64,000 nt of DNA from CAIWHR01 sp963708855 (GCA_963708855.1 CAVPUM010000034.1:119846-183845), one strand, 5' to 3'. Shown: positions 43,113 to 53,742, counted from the first letter of the stretch. Numbers and translations: made by a program. The notes: generated by a model not told the origin, from the sequence alone.

Positions 43113-44332
43113 TCAGCGGATCAGCTGATTCATCGCGACGATCGGAAGCATCACCGCCAGCACCAGTACGAGCACGATCGCGCCCATCGTCACGATCAGC
43201 GCCGGCTGCAGCAGCGCCGCGAACCAGGTGATCCTGCGCTGCGCCTCGCGCTCGAGCTCCACGGCAGCGCGCTCCAGCATAGCCGCCAGCTGGCCGCTGG
43301 CCTCGCCGTTCGCCGTGAGGTGAATGAGCACCGGCGGGAACACTCGCTGCTCCTTCAACGCCCGCGCCAGTGACACGCCCTCGCGGACGAGCAGCGCCGC
43401 CCTGCCCGCCGCCGCCTGGAGCGGCAGGGCCCAGATCACGTCGCGCGCCGCATCGAGCGAGCGCAGCAGCGGCGCCCCGCTGCCGGTGAGGATGGCCAGC
43501 GTGCTCGCGAAACGTGCCGTGTCCACGGCGACGACGAGCCGGCCCGCGACCGGCGCGCGCAGCAGTGCCTGCTGCCAGCGTGCCCGAAACGCGTCGCGCC
43601 GGTTCGCGATCGACAGCCCGACCATCGCAGCGGCGGCGCCAGCCAGCCAGAACCACGCCGTTCCGCGCAGAAAGCCAGAGAGCGCGATCAGCGCCTGCGT
43701 CAGCCAGGGCAGCGTCTGGCGGCTTTGCTGGTAGACGGCGACGATCTGCGGCACCACGTAGACCAGCAGGACGACGATGACCGCGAACGCGATGACGGTC
43801 ACCAGCACCGGATAGACGAGGGCCAGCGTGAACTGCTGCTTCTGCGCTTGCCGTCGCCTCGAGATAGTCGGCGAGGCGCGTCAGGACATCGGGCAGATTA
43901 CCGGTCTCCGCGGCGACCGCGACGAGGCCCCGATAGAGATCCGAAAACGTCCGCGGCCAGCGCGCCAGCACTCCGGCCAGCGTCTCGCCCGCGGCCACCT
44001 CCACGCGGGCCGCAGCGAAGAGCCCGGCGGCCCGCGCGTCGTCGGCCTGCTCGGCGACGGCGGAGAGGGCCTGGTCGAGCGGCATGCCCGAGCGCACGAG
44101 AGTCGCGAGCTGGCGCGTCGACAGCGCGACCTGCGCGGCCGGCAGGCGCAGCCGCGAGACTGCGGGTGCGGTTCCGGCATCGCCGCCGGCTGGCGCCTTC
44201 GGCCTCGATCGCGGTCGGGAAAAGGCCGTCCGAGCGCAAGCGATCGCGCACCTGCCGCTCCGTTTCCGCATCGGTGAGGCCGCGCTTGAACCTGCCCTGG
44301 GCATCGACGGCCTCGTAACGGTACGCGCGCAC
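43113..44332 (-). CDS. gspF: Type II secretion inner membrane protein GspF (two apparent frameshifts)
   Basis: 405 residues after correcting shifts near 44197 and 43850. Frame one holds VRAYRYEAVDAQGRFKRGL; frame two the first GspF domain (STRQLATLVRSGMPLDQALSAV ... LYRGLVAVAAETGNLP); frame three the helices (VIVVLLVYVVPQIVAVY) and the second domain (RFASTLAILTGSGAPLLRSL). It links the secretion ATPase to the pseudopilus. GTG 44332 has GAGG seven bases upstream. The length equals the family norm once corrected. Confidence 0.88.
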
Positions 44333-44346
44333 CGGTGATCCTCGGG

Positions 44347-44428
44347 TCAGCGCCCGCACGGCCGCCCGAAGGGCGCTGTGCGCCCCCTCGGGGGGCAGCG
44401 AGCGCAGTGAGCGTGGGGACCGTTCATC
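44347..44428 (-). repeat. Dispersed intergenic repeat, copy F (subtype 1)
   Basis: 82 bases between gspE and gspF, oriented with the operon. On the minus strand: GATGAACGGTCCCCACGCTC, GCTCGCTGCCCCCCGAGGGGGC, GCCCTTCGGGCGGCCGTGC. It begins immediately after the gspE stop, as copies B and D follow their genes. Confidence 0.85.
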
Positions 44429-45935
44429 CTAGGCTTCGCGGGAAACGCGCACGAGCTCGGCGAGCGAGGTCGTGCCGTTCGCCAGCCAGCGCGCGCCGTC
44501 GCGGCGCAGCGAGGTCGTCCCGGCCAGCGCCGCCGCAGCGCGCAGCGCATGCTCCGGGGCGCGGTCGTGGATCAATCGGCGCAGCGCGTCGTCGACGACG
44601 ATGAGCTCGTAGATGCCGGACCGCCCGCGATAGCCGGTGTCGCGGCACTCGCCGCAGCCGCCCGGCGCATGCAGCGGCAGGTCGGGCGGCAGCCCCAGCT
44701 CCGCCAGCAACGCGGCCTCGCCCACCGTCGGCGCGGCCGCTGACCCGGCAGGCGGGGCACAGCGTGCGCACGAGCCTCTGCGCGAGGACGCCGAGGAGAC
44801 TCGACGCGAGCAGATAGGGTTCCACCCCCATGTCGGCGAGACGCGTCATCGCGCTGGCGGCGTCGTTCGTGTGCAGCGTGGCGAGCACGAGGTGACCGGT
44901 GAGCGAAGCCTGCACCGCGATCTGCGCGGTCTCGAGGTCGCGGATCTCGCCGATCATGATGATGTCGGGATCCTGGCGCAGGATCGCGCGCAGCGCGCGG
45001 GCGAAATCGAGGTCGATCTTCGGATTGACCTGCGTCTGGCCGACGCCGTCGAGCGCGTACTCGATAGGATCCTCGACCGTCATCATGTTGAGCGTGCCGC
45101 GCGGCAGCCGGGACAACGCCGCGTAGAGCGTCGTCGTCTTGCCGGAACCCGTGGGACCGGTGACGAGCACGATGCCGTGCGGCTCGCGAATGAGCCGGTC
45201 GACCGCGTCCTGCGTCGGCGCGCTCATGCCCAGCGCCGTCAGGTCGAGCTGCGCGGAATCCTTGTCGAGCAGGCGCAGCACGACGCGCTCGCCGGGCCCC
45301 GTCGGCAGCGTCGAGACGCGCACGTCGACCTGCTTGTCGCCCAGCTTCAACGCGAGCCGGCCGTCCTGCGGCAACCGCTTTTCGGCGATGTCGAGGCTCG
45401 CCATGATCTTCACGCGCGAGACGAGCGCCGCATGCAGCGCGCGCGGCGGCTCGAGCACGTCGGTGAGCACGCCGTCGACCCGGAAGCGCACGACCGAGCG
45501 CGCCTCGTACGGCTCGAAGTGGACGTCGGACGCGCGCTCGCGCAACGCCTGCAGCAGCAGCGCGTTGATCATCCGGATCACGGGCGCCTGTGCGCCGCTG
45601 TCGAGCAGGTCCTCGGCCGGGGGCAGGTCCTGCATCAGCCGCGCGAGATCGGTCTCGCGCGCGAAATCCTCGCTCATGCGCGCCACGCCGCCGTCGACGT
45701 TGTAGGCGCGCGCAAGCTCGGTGGCGAACCGATCCGCGTCGACGGCGCGCGTCAGCAGCGGCTTCTGCAGCACGCGCTTGAGTTCCGCGATGCCATCGAC
45801 GGTCGCGTCCGGACGCGTCAGCACGACCACGCGGCCACCCTCCTCACCTTGGGCCAGCACGCCGTGGGTCCGCGCAAAAGCGTACGGAATCAGGTGCCCG
45901 AATCCGCTTGCGGCAATGGGCGGGACCGTGGCCAT
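44429..45935 (-). CDS. gspE: Type II secretion ATPase GspE (one apparent frameshift)
   Basis: 501 residues after one extra base near 44742 is removed. Motifs in order: ASDVHFEPYEARSVVRFRVDG, Walker A GPTGSGKTTTLYAAL, the Asp box MTVEDPIEY, Walker B IIMIGEIRDLETA, the His box HLVLATLHTND, and the zinc cysteines CPAC ... CGEC, the second pair in the shifted frame. It drives pseudopilus growth for export of folded proteins. ATG 45935 starts 17 bases after gspD. Confidence 0.92.
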
Positions 45936-45952
45936 CACGGGTTCCGGGCGCG

Positions 45953-48138
45953 CTAGGGCCTGGCCGGCGGCGGCGCGGGATCCGTGCCGGCCGGACCGGG
46001 CAGCTTGTCTCCCAGCAACGGCGGCGTCGGATCGGCGCCCGGCGTTCCCGGCAGCACGCCCTGCGGCGGCAGCGTGGGCTGCGTCGGATCGCCCCAGAAG
46101 AGCCGCGGGGCCGGCGTCTGCCGCTCCTGCTCGCCCATCAGGTACTGGTAGCGCTCCGACGTGATCTCGCGACCGTCGGAGCTCGTGCGCAACACCGTCG
46201 GCTTGATGAATATCATCAGGTTGGTCTTCTGGCGCCGGCGCGCATCGTAGCGGAACAGCGCTCCGGCAATGCGGAATGTCGCCGAATCCCGGTACCTTGT
46301 CGCTGCCGTCGGTGAGCCGGTCCTCGATCAGGCCGCCCAGCACGATGATCTGCGTGTCGTCGACGACCACCGTCGACTCGAGCGCGCGCTTGGACAGGGT
46401 GGTGCCCGTCAGGACCGAGATGTCGTCGACCCGCGACACTTCCTGGTAGAGGACGAGACGGATCGTCCCGCCCTCGGTGATCTGCGGCTTGACCCGAAGC
46501 ACGAGGCCGACGTCCTTGCGCTCGAACGTCTGGAACGGGGTTCACCGTGTCGGTGCCGCCCGTGGTCGCGTAGCTGCCGGTGACGAGCTGGATGTTCTGG
46601 CCGACGATGATCCGCGCCTCTTCGTTGTCGAGCGTGAGCAGCGTCGGCGTCGACAGGATGTTGGCGCCGACCTGCGTTTCGAGCGCGCGCGCGAGAAAGG
46701 CGAGGTTGGTGATCGTGCCGAGGCCCGGTATCGTGACCGTGCCCTTCATCACGCCGAGCGCCAGTCCCGTGCCGACCGATGCCCGGATCTGGCGGCGATG
46801 TCGATGATGTTGTTGCCGCTTCCGCGCGCTCCGAAGTTGGTGCCGCCGATCACCCGGGTCTGCGTCGAGTTGTAGCCGGAGAGCGCCTGCCACTGGATGC
46901 CGAACTCGGCCGCCTTGTCCGCCGAGACCTCGACGATCAGCGCCTCGACGAACACCTGCGCGCGGCGGACGTCGAGCTTCTCGATGATCGCGCGCAGGTT
47001 GTTGTAGACCGGCTCGGGCGCCATGATGACGAGCGAGTTGCTCGCCGTGTCGGCGGTGATCGTCGCGCCGTTGGCCGAGAAGGACGTCGCCGGCGGTGAA
47101 CGGTGACGCCGGCAGTGGCGCCGACCCGGGTGACGACGCCGCGGCGCCGGTCTGCGGGGCGCCGCCCATGAACGGCGCCTGCGGCGAGAGTGTCGATCCG
47201 CTCGACGGCGGGCCTCCGCCGTCCCCGCCGGTCAGCATCGCGCGGAGCGTCTGCGCGACGCGCGCGGCTTCGGCATTCTTGAGGTAGACGATGAACATGT
47301 TGCCGCCCGCCCGGCCCGGCGTGTCGAGCTGTTCGATCAACTGGCGCACGCGCGCAAGGCGGCCCGGATTGTCGGCGCGCACGAGGACGCTGTTCGAGCG
47401 CGCGTCGGCCATGATCGTCACCCGCTGCTGGGCATCGGGCGCCCCCGCGGCCCCGGCCGCGACCTGGTCGGCGAGCAGCCGGTTGAGCAGCGACACGACG
47501 TCGAGCGCCGACGCGTTCCTGAGCGGCACCAGGATCGGCTCCGCGCCGGGCGCCTGGTCGAGCGACGCGATGATCCGGTCGATGCGCCTGAGGTTGTCCG
47601 CGTAGTCGGTGATGACGAGCGCGTTGCTGCCCGGATACGCGGCGATGGTGTTGTTCGGCGTGATCAGCGGCCGCAGCACGTTGACGAGCTGCGCCGCCGA
47701 TTCGTACCTGAGCGTGACGACCTGGGTGACCAGCCGATCGCCGCCGGCGGTCAACGGCCCCACCGCCACGGCTCCTCCCTGCTGCTTGGCGTCGGCCTCC
47801 GGGCACGATCTTCACCACGCCGTCGCCTTCGACCACGGCAAACCCCTGCAGGCGCAGCGCCGAGAGCAGCGTCGGATAGACGAGGCTCTTCGGCACCGGA
47901 CGCGCCGAGATGATGTTGATGGTCCCCTTGACCCTGGGATCGATCAGGAAATTGCGCCCGGTGATCTCGGCGACCGCCTTGACGACGGCCTCGATGTCGG
48001 CGTTGACGAAATTGAGCGTGACCGCATCGTCGGCGGCCGGCGCCGAGCGCGCGCGAAACCGGCGGAAAACGCGAAGACGAGGACGACGAACGCCCGCAGC
48101 GCGCGGCGGGCCGCGTGCGCAGCGGCGTCGGGGTGCAT
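45953..48138 (-). CDS. gspD: Type II secretion secretin GspD (six apparent frameshifts)
   Basis: About 727 residues when six shifts are corrected (near 48052, 47805, 47088, 46787, 46541 and 46264; four extra, two missing bases). Pieces in order: signal peptide (ALRAFVVLVFAFSAGFA), N0 domain (SLVYPTLLSALRLQGFAVV), three N repeats (VNVLRPLITPNNTIAAYPGS, LVPLRNASALDVVSLLNRLL, MFIVYLKNAEAARVAQTLRAML), secretin domain (VGANILSTPTLLTLDNEEA, LVLRVKPQITEGGTIRL, VVVDDTQIIVLGGLIED) and a Pro-rich tail. It forms the outer membrane channel. All domains survive in order, so true decay is unlikely. gspG and other system genes are not in the window. Confidence 0.88.
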
Positions 48139-48375
48139 CGGTCTACGCAGTTTCGTGGTCAAACGGGCGCCAGGAAGAACGATCGTGACCGCGCCAGGGG
48201 GTGCCGCGCGGGAAAACTGCACGAAATCGGCACGCGGCACCGAATTTCGCGGCGGCCGCGCCCTTTCAGGAATAATAGCACGCAGGCCCGAAGGGCTTCG
48301 CACGGCGGAAAGCTGAATCCGAACGCCTTGGTGGCCGCATCCAACGGAGCGAATGATCCTTCTCCTGGAGTCCCC

Positions 48376-49285
48376 ATGAATCGACCGACTGCCCCCACCC
48401 CCGCCGCTCCGACCCGGCTCCTCCGCCGGATCGTCCTCGGGACGGCGTTCCTCCTCGGCCTGGCGGTGGCGCTCGCGCCACGGACCCCCGCGGTCCACGC
48501 GCAGGAGCCCGCGACCGCGCCCGCTGACGGCGCCGAAGCCGGCGGGCAAGTCCCTGACCATCACCGATGGACGCGGCGCCGAGATCAAGATCGAGGCAAG
48601 GGACGGCACCGGGCAAGGGCGCTGCCGCGGAAGCCGCGCCGGAAGGCACCGCCGAAGCGAGCGCCGCCGGATGGCGCCGGGAACGATTCCGCCAGGTCGC
48701 CGCGACGGGAGGCCCCGAAAGCACGCACGGGTGACCATCGACGGCCTCGACACCGATCGCGAGTTCGATTCGTTCGACGAATTTCGTCAACAACGAGCCC
48801 GCGCTCTCCGCGATGGTGGTCGCGATCGTCACGGTCGTCTTCTTCGCCCCCGTCCTCGCGATCGCGCTCGTTCTCTGGTACCGGATGCGCAAGGCGCGCA
48901 TGCTCAACGAGACGATGCTGAAGCTCGCCGAAAAGGGGATCGTCCCGTCGAGCGATGCGTTGGACGCGCTCGCCGGCGGCAAGCCGCCGGCAGCGGTCGC
49001 GCCCTACTACGAGCAGGCGAAGCAGATCCGTCGCCGCGCCGCGTGGTCGGACCTGCGCAAGGGCGTGCTGATGGGCGGCTTCGGACTCGCGCTGTCGGTC
49101 TATTCGCTGCTCGAAGACCAGCGAGCCCAACGGGCTCGGGCTCGTACTGCTGTTCGTCGGCCTCGGCTTCGTCGTGCTGTGGTGGTTCGAGGAGCGGCAC
49201 CTCGTTCCGTCGAATCGCGTCGGCCCCGGACGCGGCGTCCGGCCCGGGCGCCGGCACCGCGCCCGGGAATCCGCCGCCGGCCTGA
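48376..49285 (+). CDS. DUF6249-type membrane protein (several apparent frameshifts)
   Basis: Roughly 300 residues after correction. It has a signal peptide (LLRRIVLGTAFLLGLAVALA ... VHAQ), a variable acidic middle with KSLTITDGRGAEIKIEARDG, then two or three membrane helices: AMVVAIVTVVFFAPVLAIAL, followed by RKARMLNETMLKLAEKGIVP (the DUF6249 signature), and GLVLLFVGLGFVVLWWFEE. Shifts are seen near 48541, 48784, 49122 and 49222, with others possible in 48600-48720. GGAG lies before ATG 48376. The function is unknown; the family is often encoded beside ECF sigma factors, as here. Confidence 0.65.
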
Positions 49286-49337
49286 TGGCGGCGTGTTGCG
49301 CATTCGAACACCGAGTCGCCCGCGATCATCCTCTCCG

Positions 49338-49920
49338 ATGGCGGAGCCGTCTCTCACCGATGCCGAACTCATCGCGCGCGTCGTCGTCCAGGATGATCGC
49401 CACGCCTTTTCGGAGCTCGTGCGGCGCCATCAGTCCGCGGTCCGCACGACGCTGCGGCGGCTGACGGCCGGCAATCACGCGCTCGCCGACGACCTCGCGC
49501 AGGAGACCTTCATGCTCGCGTTTCGCAATCTGCGATCGTTCCGCCAGGAGTCGAAGTTCTCGACGTGGCTCTACCGGATCGCCACCAACGCGTACCTGGC
49601 CGACGCGCGCAAGCGGAAGGAAGAGCTGCTGGGAGACCGCGATCGCCGACCTCGCCGACGACGACGGCGACGACGCCTCGCCCGGCGAGGCGGGCGGCCC
49701 GGATCCGGCGCGGGCCGCCACGCTGTCCCTGGACATGGATCGGGCGCTGGCCGTGCTGTCCGCGGGCGAACGCGCCGCGATCGTCCAGTGCTACCATAAC
49801 GACCTCTCGCACGAGGAGGCGGCGCAGGTGCTGAACTGCCCGGTCGGCACCGTGAAGACGCACATACTGCGGGCGAAGCAGAAGCTCAGGTCGCGGCTTG
49901 CGGCATGGGCACCGGATTGA
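49338..49920 (+). CDS. ECF-type RNA polymerase sigma factor (one apparent frameshift)
   Basis: 193 residues after removing an extra base near 49638. Region 2 is complete (FSELVRRHQSAVRTTLRRL, DDLAQETFMLAFRNLRSFRQ, KFSTWLYRIATNAYLADARK), then an acidic linker (DLADDDGDDASPGE) and region 4 (VLSAGERAAIVQCYHNDLSH, EEAAQVLNCPVGTVKTHILRAKQKL). It should redirect RNA polymerase to a small regulon, probably including the DUF6249 gene before it and the membrane protein after it, 13 bases on. Confidence 0.87.
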
Positions 49921-49933
49921 CGGGGATACCGCC

Positions 49934-50298
49934 ATGAACGATCGCACGCTACCCACGACCGACGCCGACGACGATTGGCTCGACGCCGCTCTGCACGCCG
50001 ACGGCCGCGAGCACCGCGCCGGCTATCTGGACGACGCCGGATTCACGGCGCGGGTGATGGCCGCGCTCCCCGCGCCGGCGGCGCTGCCCGCGTGGCGCCG
50101 CCCGCGCTCACCGCGCTCTGGGCCGTGGCCGGCATCGGCATCGCGCTGGCCTTGCCCGGCACGGTCGTCGATGTCGCGCACGACGTCGTTCGGCTGATCG
50201 TCGGGCAGCGCGTGTCGCTCGCCGGGATCGCCACAGGGGTTGCTGCGCTGGGCGCGGCGACCTGGGTCGCGACCGCGCTCGCGTTGCGCGAGGACTGA
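49934..50298 (+). CDS. Membrane protein downstream of the ECF sigma gene, possible anti-sigma factor (one apparent frameshift)
   Basis: About 121 residues if a missing base near 50100 is restored. A soluble acidic N-terminus (DDDWLDAALHADGREHRAGY, FTARVMAALPAPAALP) is followed by two membrane helices (ALWAVAGIGIALALPGTVV and SLAGIATGVAALGAATWVAT). Placement directly after a sigma gene and the soluble-plus-helices plan suit an anti-sigma factor, but no zinc HxxxCxxC motif is present, so this is an inference from context. Confidence 0.55.
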
Positions 50299-50382
50299 GA
50301 AGAACGACGTCAGGAACCGCCGTCGGACCGTCTGCTCGCCGCCGACGAAGTGGAAGTCGGCTCTGGCTCCGCTGGCGAGCCG

Positions 50383-51004
50383 TCAATCCTTCAGGCTGAA
50401 GATGACCTCGATTTCACCGACGTACTTCTCGCCTTCGGCCTTGAACTTCCAATCCTTGAGCCCGTCGATGACGGCCTTGATCGAAGTGCCGCGGCGGGTC
50501 GGCCGATACGATGATGACCTCGGTGACGTTGCCCTTCTCGTCGATCATCACCCGCGCTAGGACACGCCCCTTGGCGATGCCGGCGCGAATGGCCGCGCGC
50601 GGATACACGAGGTCGTCGCCCGGCCAGCCGGAGGATGCCCCGGCGTATCGCGGGCTTGGCGGCGGGCGGCGGAGCCGGCGGCGCGACGACGGGAGCGGCG
50701 GCGGGGCGATCACGTGCGGTTCCGGCGGCGGCGTCGCGGTCACGGCCGAGATCACGGGCGCCACCGGCGTCGCCGGGACCGGAATGTCGGGCGGCGGCAC
50801 GTAGGTCTCGACCGGCGTCTGCACCTTGGGCATCTCGACGATCTTCTTCGGCGGCGGCGGCGGCGGCGGCGGCGCCTTGATCTCCTCGACGATCGTCGCC
50901 GACAGCGGCTTCTTGATCACCTCCACGACCGTGCGCGCGAGCCCGGTCATCAGCGCGTAGATGACCAGCACGTGAATCAGGACGACGAACACGATCCCGA
51001 TCAT
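50383..51004 (-). CDS. tonB: TonB energy-transducing protein (one apparent frameshift)
   Basis: About 206 residues after removing an extra base near 50490. An N-terminal helix (IGIVFVVLIHVLVIYALMTGLA) is followed by EEIKAPPPPPPPPKKI and a long Pro/Val periplasmic spacer, then the C-terminal TonB domain (LVYPRAAIRAGIAKGRVLAR, IDEKGNVTEVIIV, and in the shifted frame VIDGLKDWKFKAEGEKY ending FSLKD). It couples the ExbB/ExbD motor to outer membrane receptors such as the one at 60874. The true start may lie a little upstream. Confidence 0.87.
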
Positions 51005-51088
51005 GTGCTTGGTCGGATCTCGTCTGCTGCCGTGCGAAATCCTTGCGCTCGACTCCGATTGCGTCGCCCGGTGCGGCGGCGTGTCCGG

Positions 51089-51520
51089 CTACTCGACGAA
51101 CTGCTCGCTGCCGACGATGCCGATCCTGGTCAGCCCGAGCCGCTGCGACGACACCATCACGGCGGCGACGATATCGTACTTGGCCGCCTTGTCCGGGCGC
51201 AGGTGCAGCTCGGGCTGGACCGCCTGCGCCGCGGCGGTCCTGAGCCTCTCCTCGAGCGCCGCCCGATCCGGCACGACCTCGCCGTTCCAGTACGTCACGC
51301 CCCCGCCGTCGATGTCGATCTTCACGATCTCCGGCTTGACCAGTGGCGGCGGCGGATTGCCGGTGGGCAGGTTGAGATTGACCGAATGCAGCTGGATCGG
51401 GATCGTGATGATGAGCATCACCAGCAACACGAGCATCACGTCGATCAGCGGCGTGGTGTTGATGTCGATCATGACCTCGGGGTCACCCGATCCGCCGCCG
51501 GAGCCTACGTTCATTCCCAT
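51089..51520 (-). CDS. exbD: ExbD-type biopolymer transport protein, first copy
   Basis: 143 residues: one helix (PLIDVMLVLLVMLIITIPI) with the conserved Asp for proton conduction (INTTPLIDVML), and the periplasmic domain ending IGIVGSEQFVE. It forms the proton channel core with ExbB. It stands between tonB and the second exbD. Confidence 0.9.
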   Translation of the reverse strand: MGMNVGSGGGSGDPEVMIDINTTPLIDVMLVLLVMLIITIPIQLHSVNLNLPTGNPPPPLVKPEIVKIDIDGGGVTYWNGEVVPDRAALEERLRTAAAQAVQPELHLRPDKAAKYDIVAAVMVSSQRLGLTRIGIVGSEQFVE

Positions 51521-51553
51521 GTGCCGTTCCTCTTGCCGTGCTGCAATCTGTCC

Positions 51554-51983
51554 TCAGCCACCGCGGATCGGCGGCTCGGTGATGAAGCCGACCTTCGCGA
51601 TCCCAGCCCGCTGGCACGCGTAGATGATCCGTCCGACCGAGTCGTACTTGGCGTCGCCGTCGCCGCGAATCTGCACCTCGGGCTGCGGCACCAGCACGGC
51701 GATCTTCTTCAGCCGGTCGATCAGCGCATTGGTGTTGGCGATCTTGAGGTCGTTCCAGTAGATGGCGCCGTTCACGTCGACCGAGATGACGATGTTCTCC
51801 GGCTTGCGTCTCGCGGATTTCGTTGGTTTCCTTCGGCAGCCGGACCGGGATCGACGTCGTGACGACCGGGATCGTGATCAGGAAGATGATCAGCAGCACC
51901 AGCATGATGTCGACGAGCGGCGTCGTGTTGATCGTCGAGATGACCTCGTCCTCGCCATTGGAGGAGCCGACGTTCATCGCCAT
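51554..51983 (-). CDS. exbD: ExbD-type biopolymer transport protein, second copy (one apparent frameshift)
   Basis: 142 residues after one extra base near 51807 is removed. The helix INTTPLVDIMLVLLIIFLIT carries the conserved Asp, and the periplasmic half (VNGAIYWNDLKIANTNALID, YACQRAGIAKVGFITEPP) is in the shifted frame. Two ExbD proteins per ExbB is typical of TonB systems in Xanthomonas and related bacteria. It begins 3 bases after exbB ends. Confidence 0.88.
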
Positions 51984-51986
51984 GGT

Positions 51987-52838
51987 TCAGGCCCTGGCCG
52001 CAGACTTCGGGGAGTTGGCAAGCAGCACGGCGTGCAGGTCGGCGCCGAAGCTGCGGACGTATTCCATGGCGGTCTTGTTCCGGCGGACGAGCCAGTTGTA
52101 GCCCAGCACCGCCGGCACCGCGACCGCCAGCCCGATCGCCGTCATGATCAGCGCTTCGCCGACGGGCCCCGCGACCTTGTCGATCGACGCCTGCCCGGCA
52201 ATGCCGATCGCGGTCAGCGCGTTGACGATGCCCCACACGGTGCCGAAGAGCCCGACGAACGGAGCGGTGGACCCGACCGTCGCCAGGAAGGCGAGACCAT
52301 CCTGCGTACGGCTCTGCACGTTCTCGATGGCGCGCTGGATCGACATGGTGATCCACTCGTTCATGTCGACCTTCTCGAGCAGGCCGACGTGCTTGCTCGT
52401 CGCCTCGATCCCGGTTTCGGCGATGAACCGGAACGGACTCGTCTTCTTCAATCCCGCCGCGCCTTCCTGCAGGGACGCCGCATTCCAGAACGTCTTGTCG
52501 GCCGCGCGCGCGTGCTTGCCCATCTTGGCCTGTTCGTAGACCTTGGTGATGATGATGTACCAGCTGCCGACCGACATGATCACCAGAATGGCCAGCGTGA
52601 CCTTGGCGACGATGTCGCTTCCTTTCAGCAGCGCCGCGAAGCCGTAAGGGTTGTCCACGACTTCGGTGGCTTTTGCCGGAGCCTTCGGCGCCGCGGCCGC
52701 GGGCGCCGCAGCGGTATCGGCGGAAGCGGCCGCCGCCGCGGGAGCAGGCTGCGCGTGCCCGGCGAGCGGAACGACCACGGCGGACAGGGCAAGCAACAGG
52801 ACCGCGGCCAGCGGGGCCAGACGGATCATCTTCAACAT
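51987..52838 (-). CDS. exbB: ExbB/TolQ family proton channel protein
   Basis: 283 residues. A cleavable-looking N-terminus (APLAAVLLLALSAVVVPLAGHA) and an Ala/Pro-rich stretch precede three helices (VTLAILVIMSVGSWYIII, FLATVGSTAPFVGLFGTVWG, IMTAIGLAVAVPAVLGYNWL), the ExbB plan with an N-terminal extension common in this group. It powers TonB using the proton gradient. ATG 52838 has GGAG seven bases upstream. Order exbB-exbD-exbD-tonB on the minus strand. Confidence 0.92.
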   Translation of the reverse strand: MLKMIRLAPLAAVLLLALSAVVVPLAGHAQPAPAAAAASADTAAAPAAAAPKAPAKATEVVDNPYGFAALLKGSDIVAKVTLAILVIMSVGSWYIIITKVYEQAKMGKHARAADKTFWNAASLQEGAAGLKKTSPFRFIAETGIEATSKHVGLLEKVDMNEWITMSIQRAIENVQSRTQDGLAFLATVGSTAPFVGLFGTVWGIVNALTAIGIAGQASIDKVAGPVGEALIMTAIGLAVAVPAVLGYNWLVRRNKTAMEYVRSFGADLHAVLLANSPKSAARA

Positions 52839-53011
52839 GTTGTCTCCAGACAGAGGATGGTTCGGCGGGAAAGTGAGCGCGCGGTCCGGAAGTCCCGTAC
52901 GCCGCAGGCGACAGGACAGGGCTTCGCAACAACAACCGGACAGGCCACGCACAGGCGGTCCGGGTTCCCCGGGGAAAGGGGCGGATGTTAATGCCGTCCG
53001 CCGGAAAAAGC

Positions 53012-53030
53012 AAAAAAACCGGGAATCCGG
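53012..53030 (-). terminator. Weak terminator after the secreted protein gene
   Basis: On the minus strand a 4-bp CCGG/CCGG stem with a 4-base loop is followed by seven T residues (53018-53012), just beyond the stop at 53040. The short stem makes it a weak candidate. Confidence 0.4.
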
Positions 53031-53039
53031 GTCGGTGCC

Positions 53040-53516
53040 CTATTTGACGAGCGGTATCGCCTGGGCGATGTCGTAGGCCTGCACGGCACGAATCTTCGCT
53101 TCGAGCTGCAGGTAGCGCAGCGCCTTCTTCGCCGGCACCGCCCTCATCAGTCGGTTGTAGAGCGTCCGGCGCGCCTTGACTTCGAGCTCATCGGCAGCGA
53201 TCAGGTCCTTCGCGATCTGCTTGGCATAAGGTTCGGACACGGGCTTGTCCTGGGCGATCACGCCTTCGAGGGTGACGCTCTTCTCGCGGTTCGTCATGTC
53301 GAACGTCCGCTGGTACGCGTCGTAGGCAGGCCAGAACTTCTTTGCCTCGGTGTCGGTCAGCTTGAGCACCGATGCCACGTACGCCTTCTTGTCGGTTCGC
53401 ACCGCGGAGCGCAATGCCTGCATGTCGGTCATATCGGCGCCGGTGCCTTGGGCCCAGGCCGGGGGTACCGCGACCGCAGCGACGGCGAGCAGCAGGGCGC
53501 CCAGATGCCTTTTCAT
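53040..53516 (-). CDS. Secreted protein of unknown function, predicted helical
   Basis: 158 residues with a clear signal peptide (MKRHLGALLLAVAAVAVPPAWA). The mature part is rich in charged helices: LRSAVRTDKKAYVASVLKLT, EAKKFWPAYDAYQRTFDMTN and ELEVKARRTLYNRLMRAV. No cysteine remains after processing. It looks like a periplasmic all-alpha protein, but I do not know a named family. GGAG lies eight bases before the ATG. A TACAAT (53664-53659, minus strand) about 140 bases upstream may be its -10. Confidence 0.7.
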   Translation of the reverse strand: MKRHLGALLLAVAAVAVPPAWAQGTGADMTDMQALRSAVRTDKKAYVASVLKLTDTEAKKFWPAYDAYQRTFDMTNREKSVTLEGVIAQDKPVSEPYAKQIAKDLIAADELEVKARRTLYNRLMRAVPAKKALRYLQLEAKIRAVQAYDIAQAIPLVK

Positions 53517-53742
53517 GGTTTTTTCTCCAGGTCGGTTGGCCAGCATGCCGCACGCTGAAAGTCTGCCGGCGGCGGAAGAAAGGTCATTCGGCGAACGCAC
53601 AGCGAGGATGTCGATCCGAACCGCCCGGATACCGCCGAGAGAATCTGTCCGGGGACCGATTGTAGCCCAGCCTGAGCCCTGAGCCGAACATCGCCGCCGG
53701 CCGGCGGACAGGTTCCCGGCGCCGACCCGCGGCGCGGCGCCC

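Noticed and set aside
6943..44428. Six repeats as a CRISPR or insertion sequence remnant
   Set aside because: Copies are kilobases apart, lack spacers, terminal repeats and any transposase.
45953..48138. gspD as a decaying pseudogene
   Set aside because: All secretin domains are present in order, every break is a single base, and neighbouring unrelated genes show the same error type.
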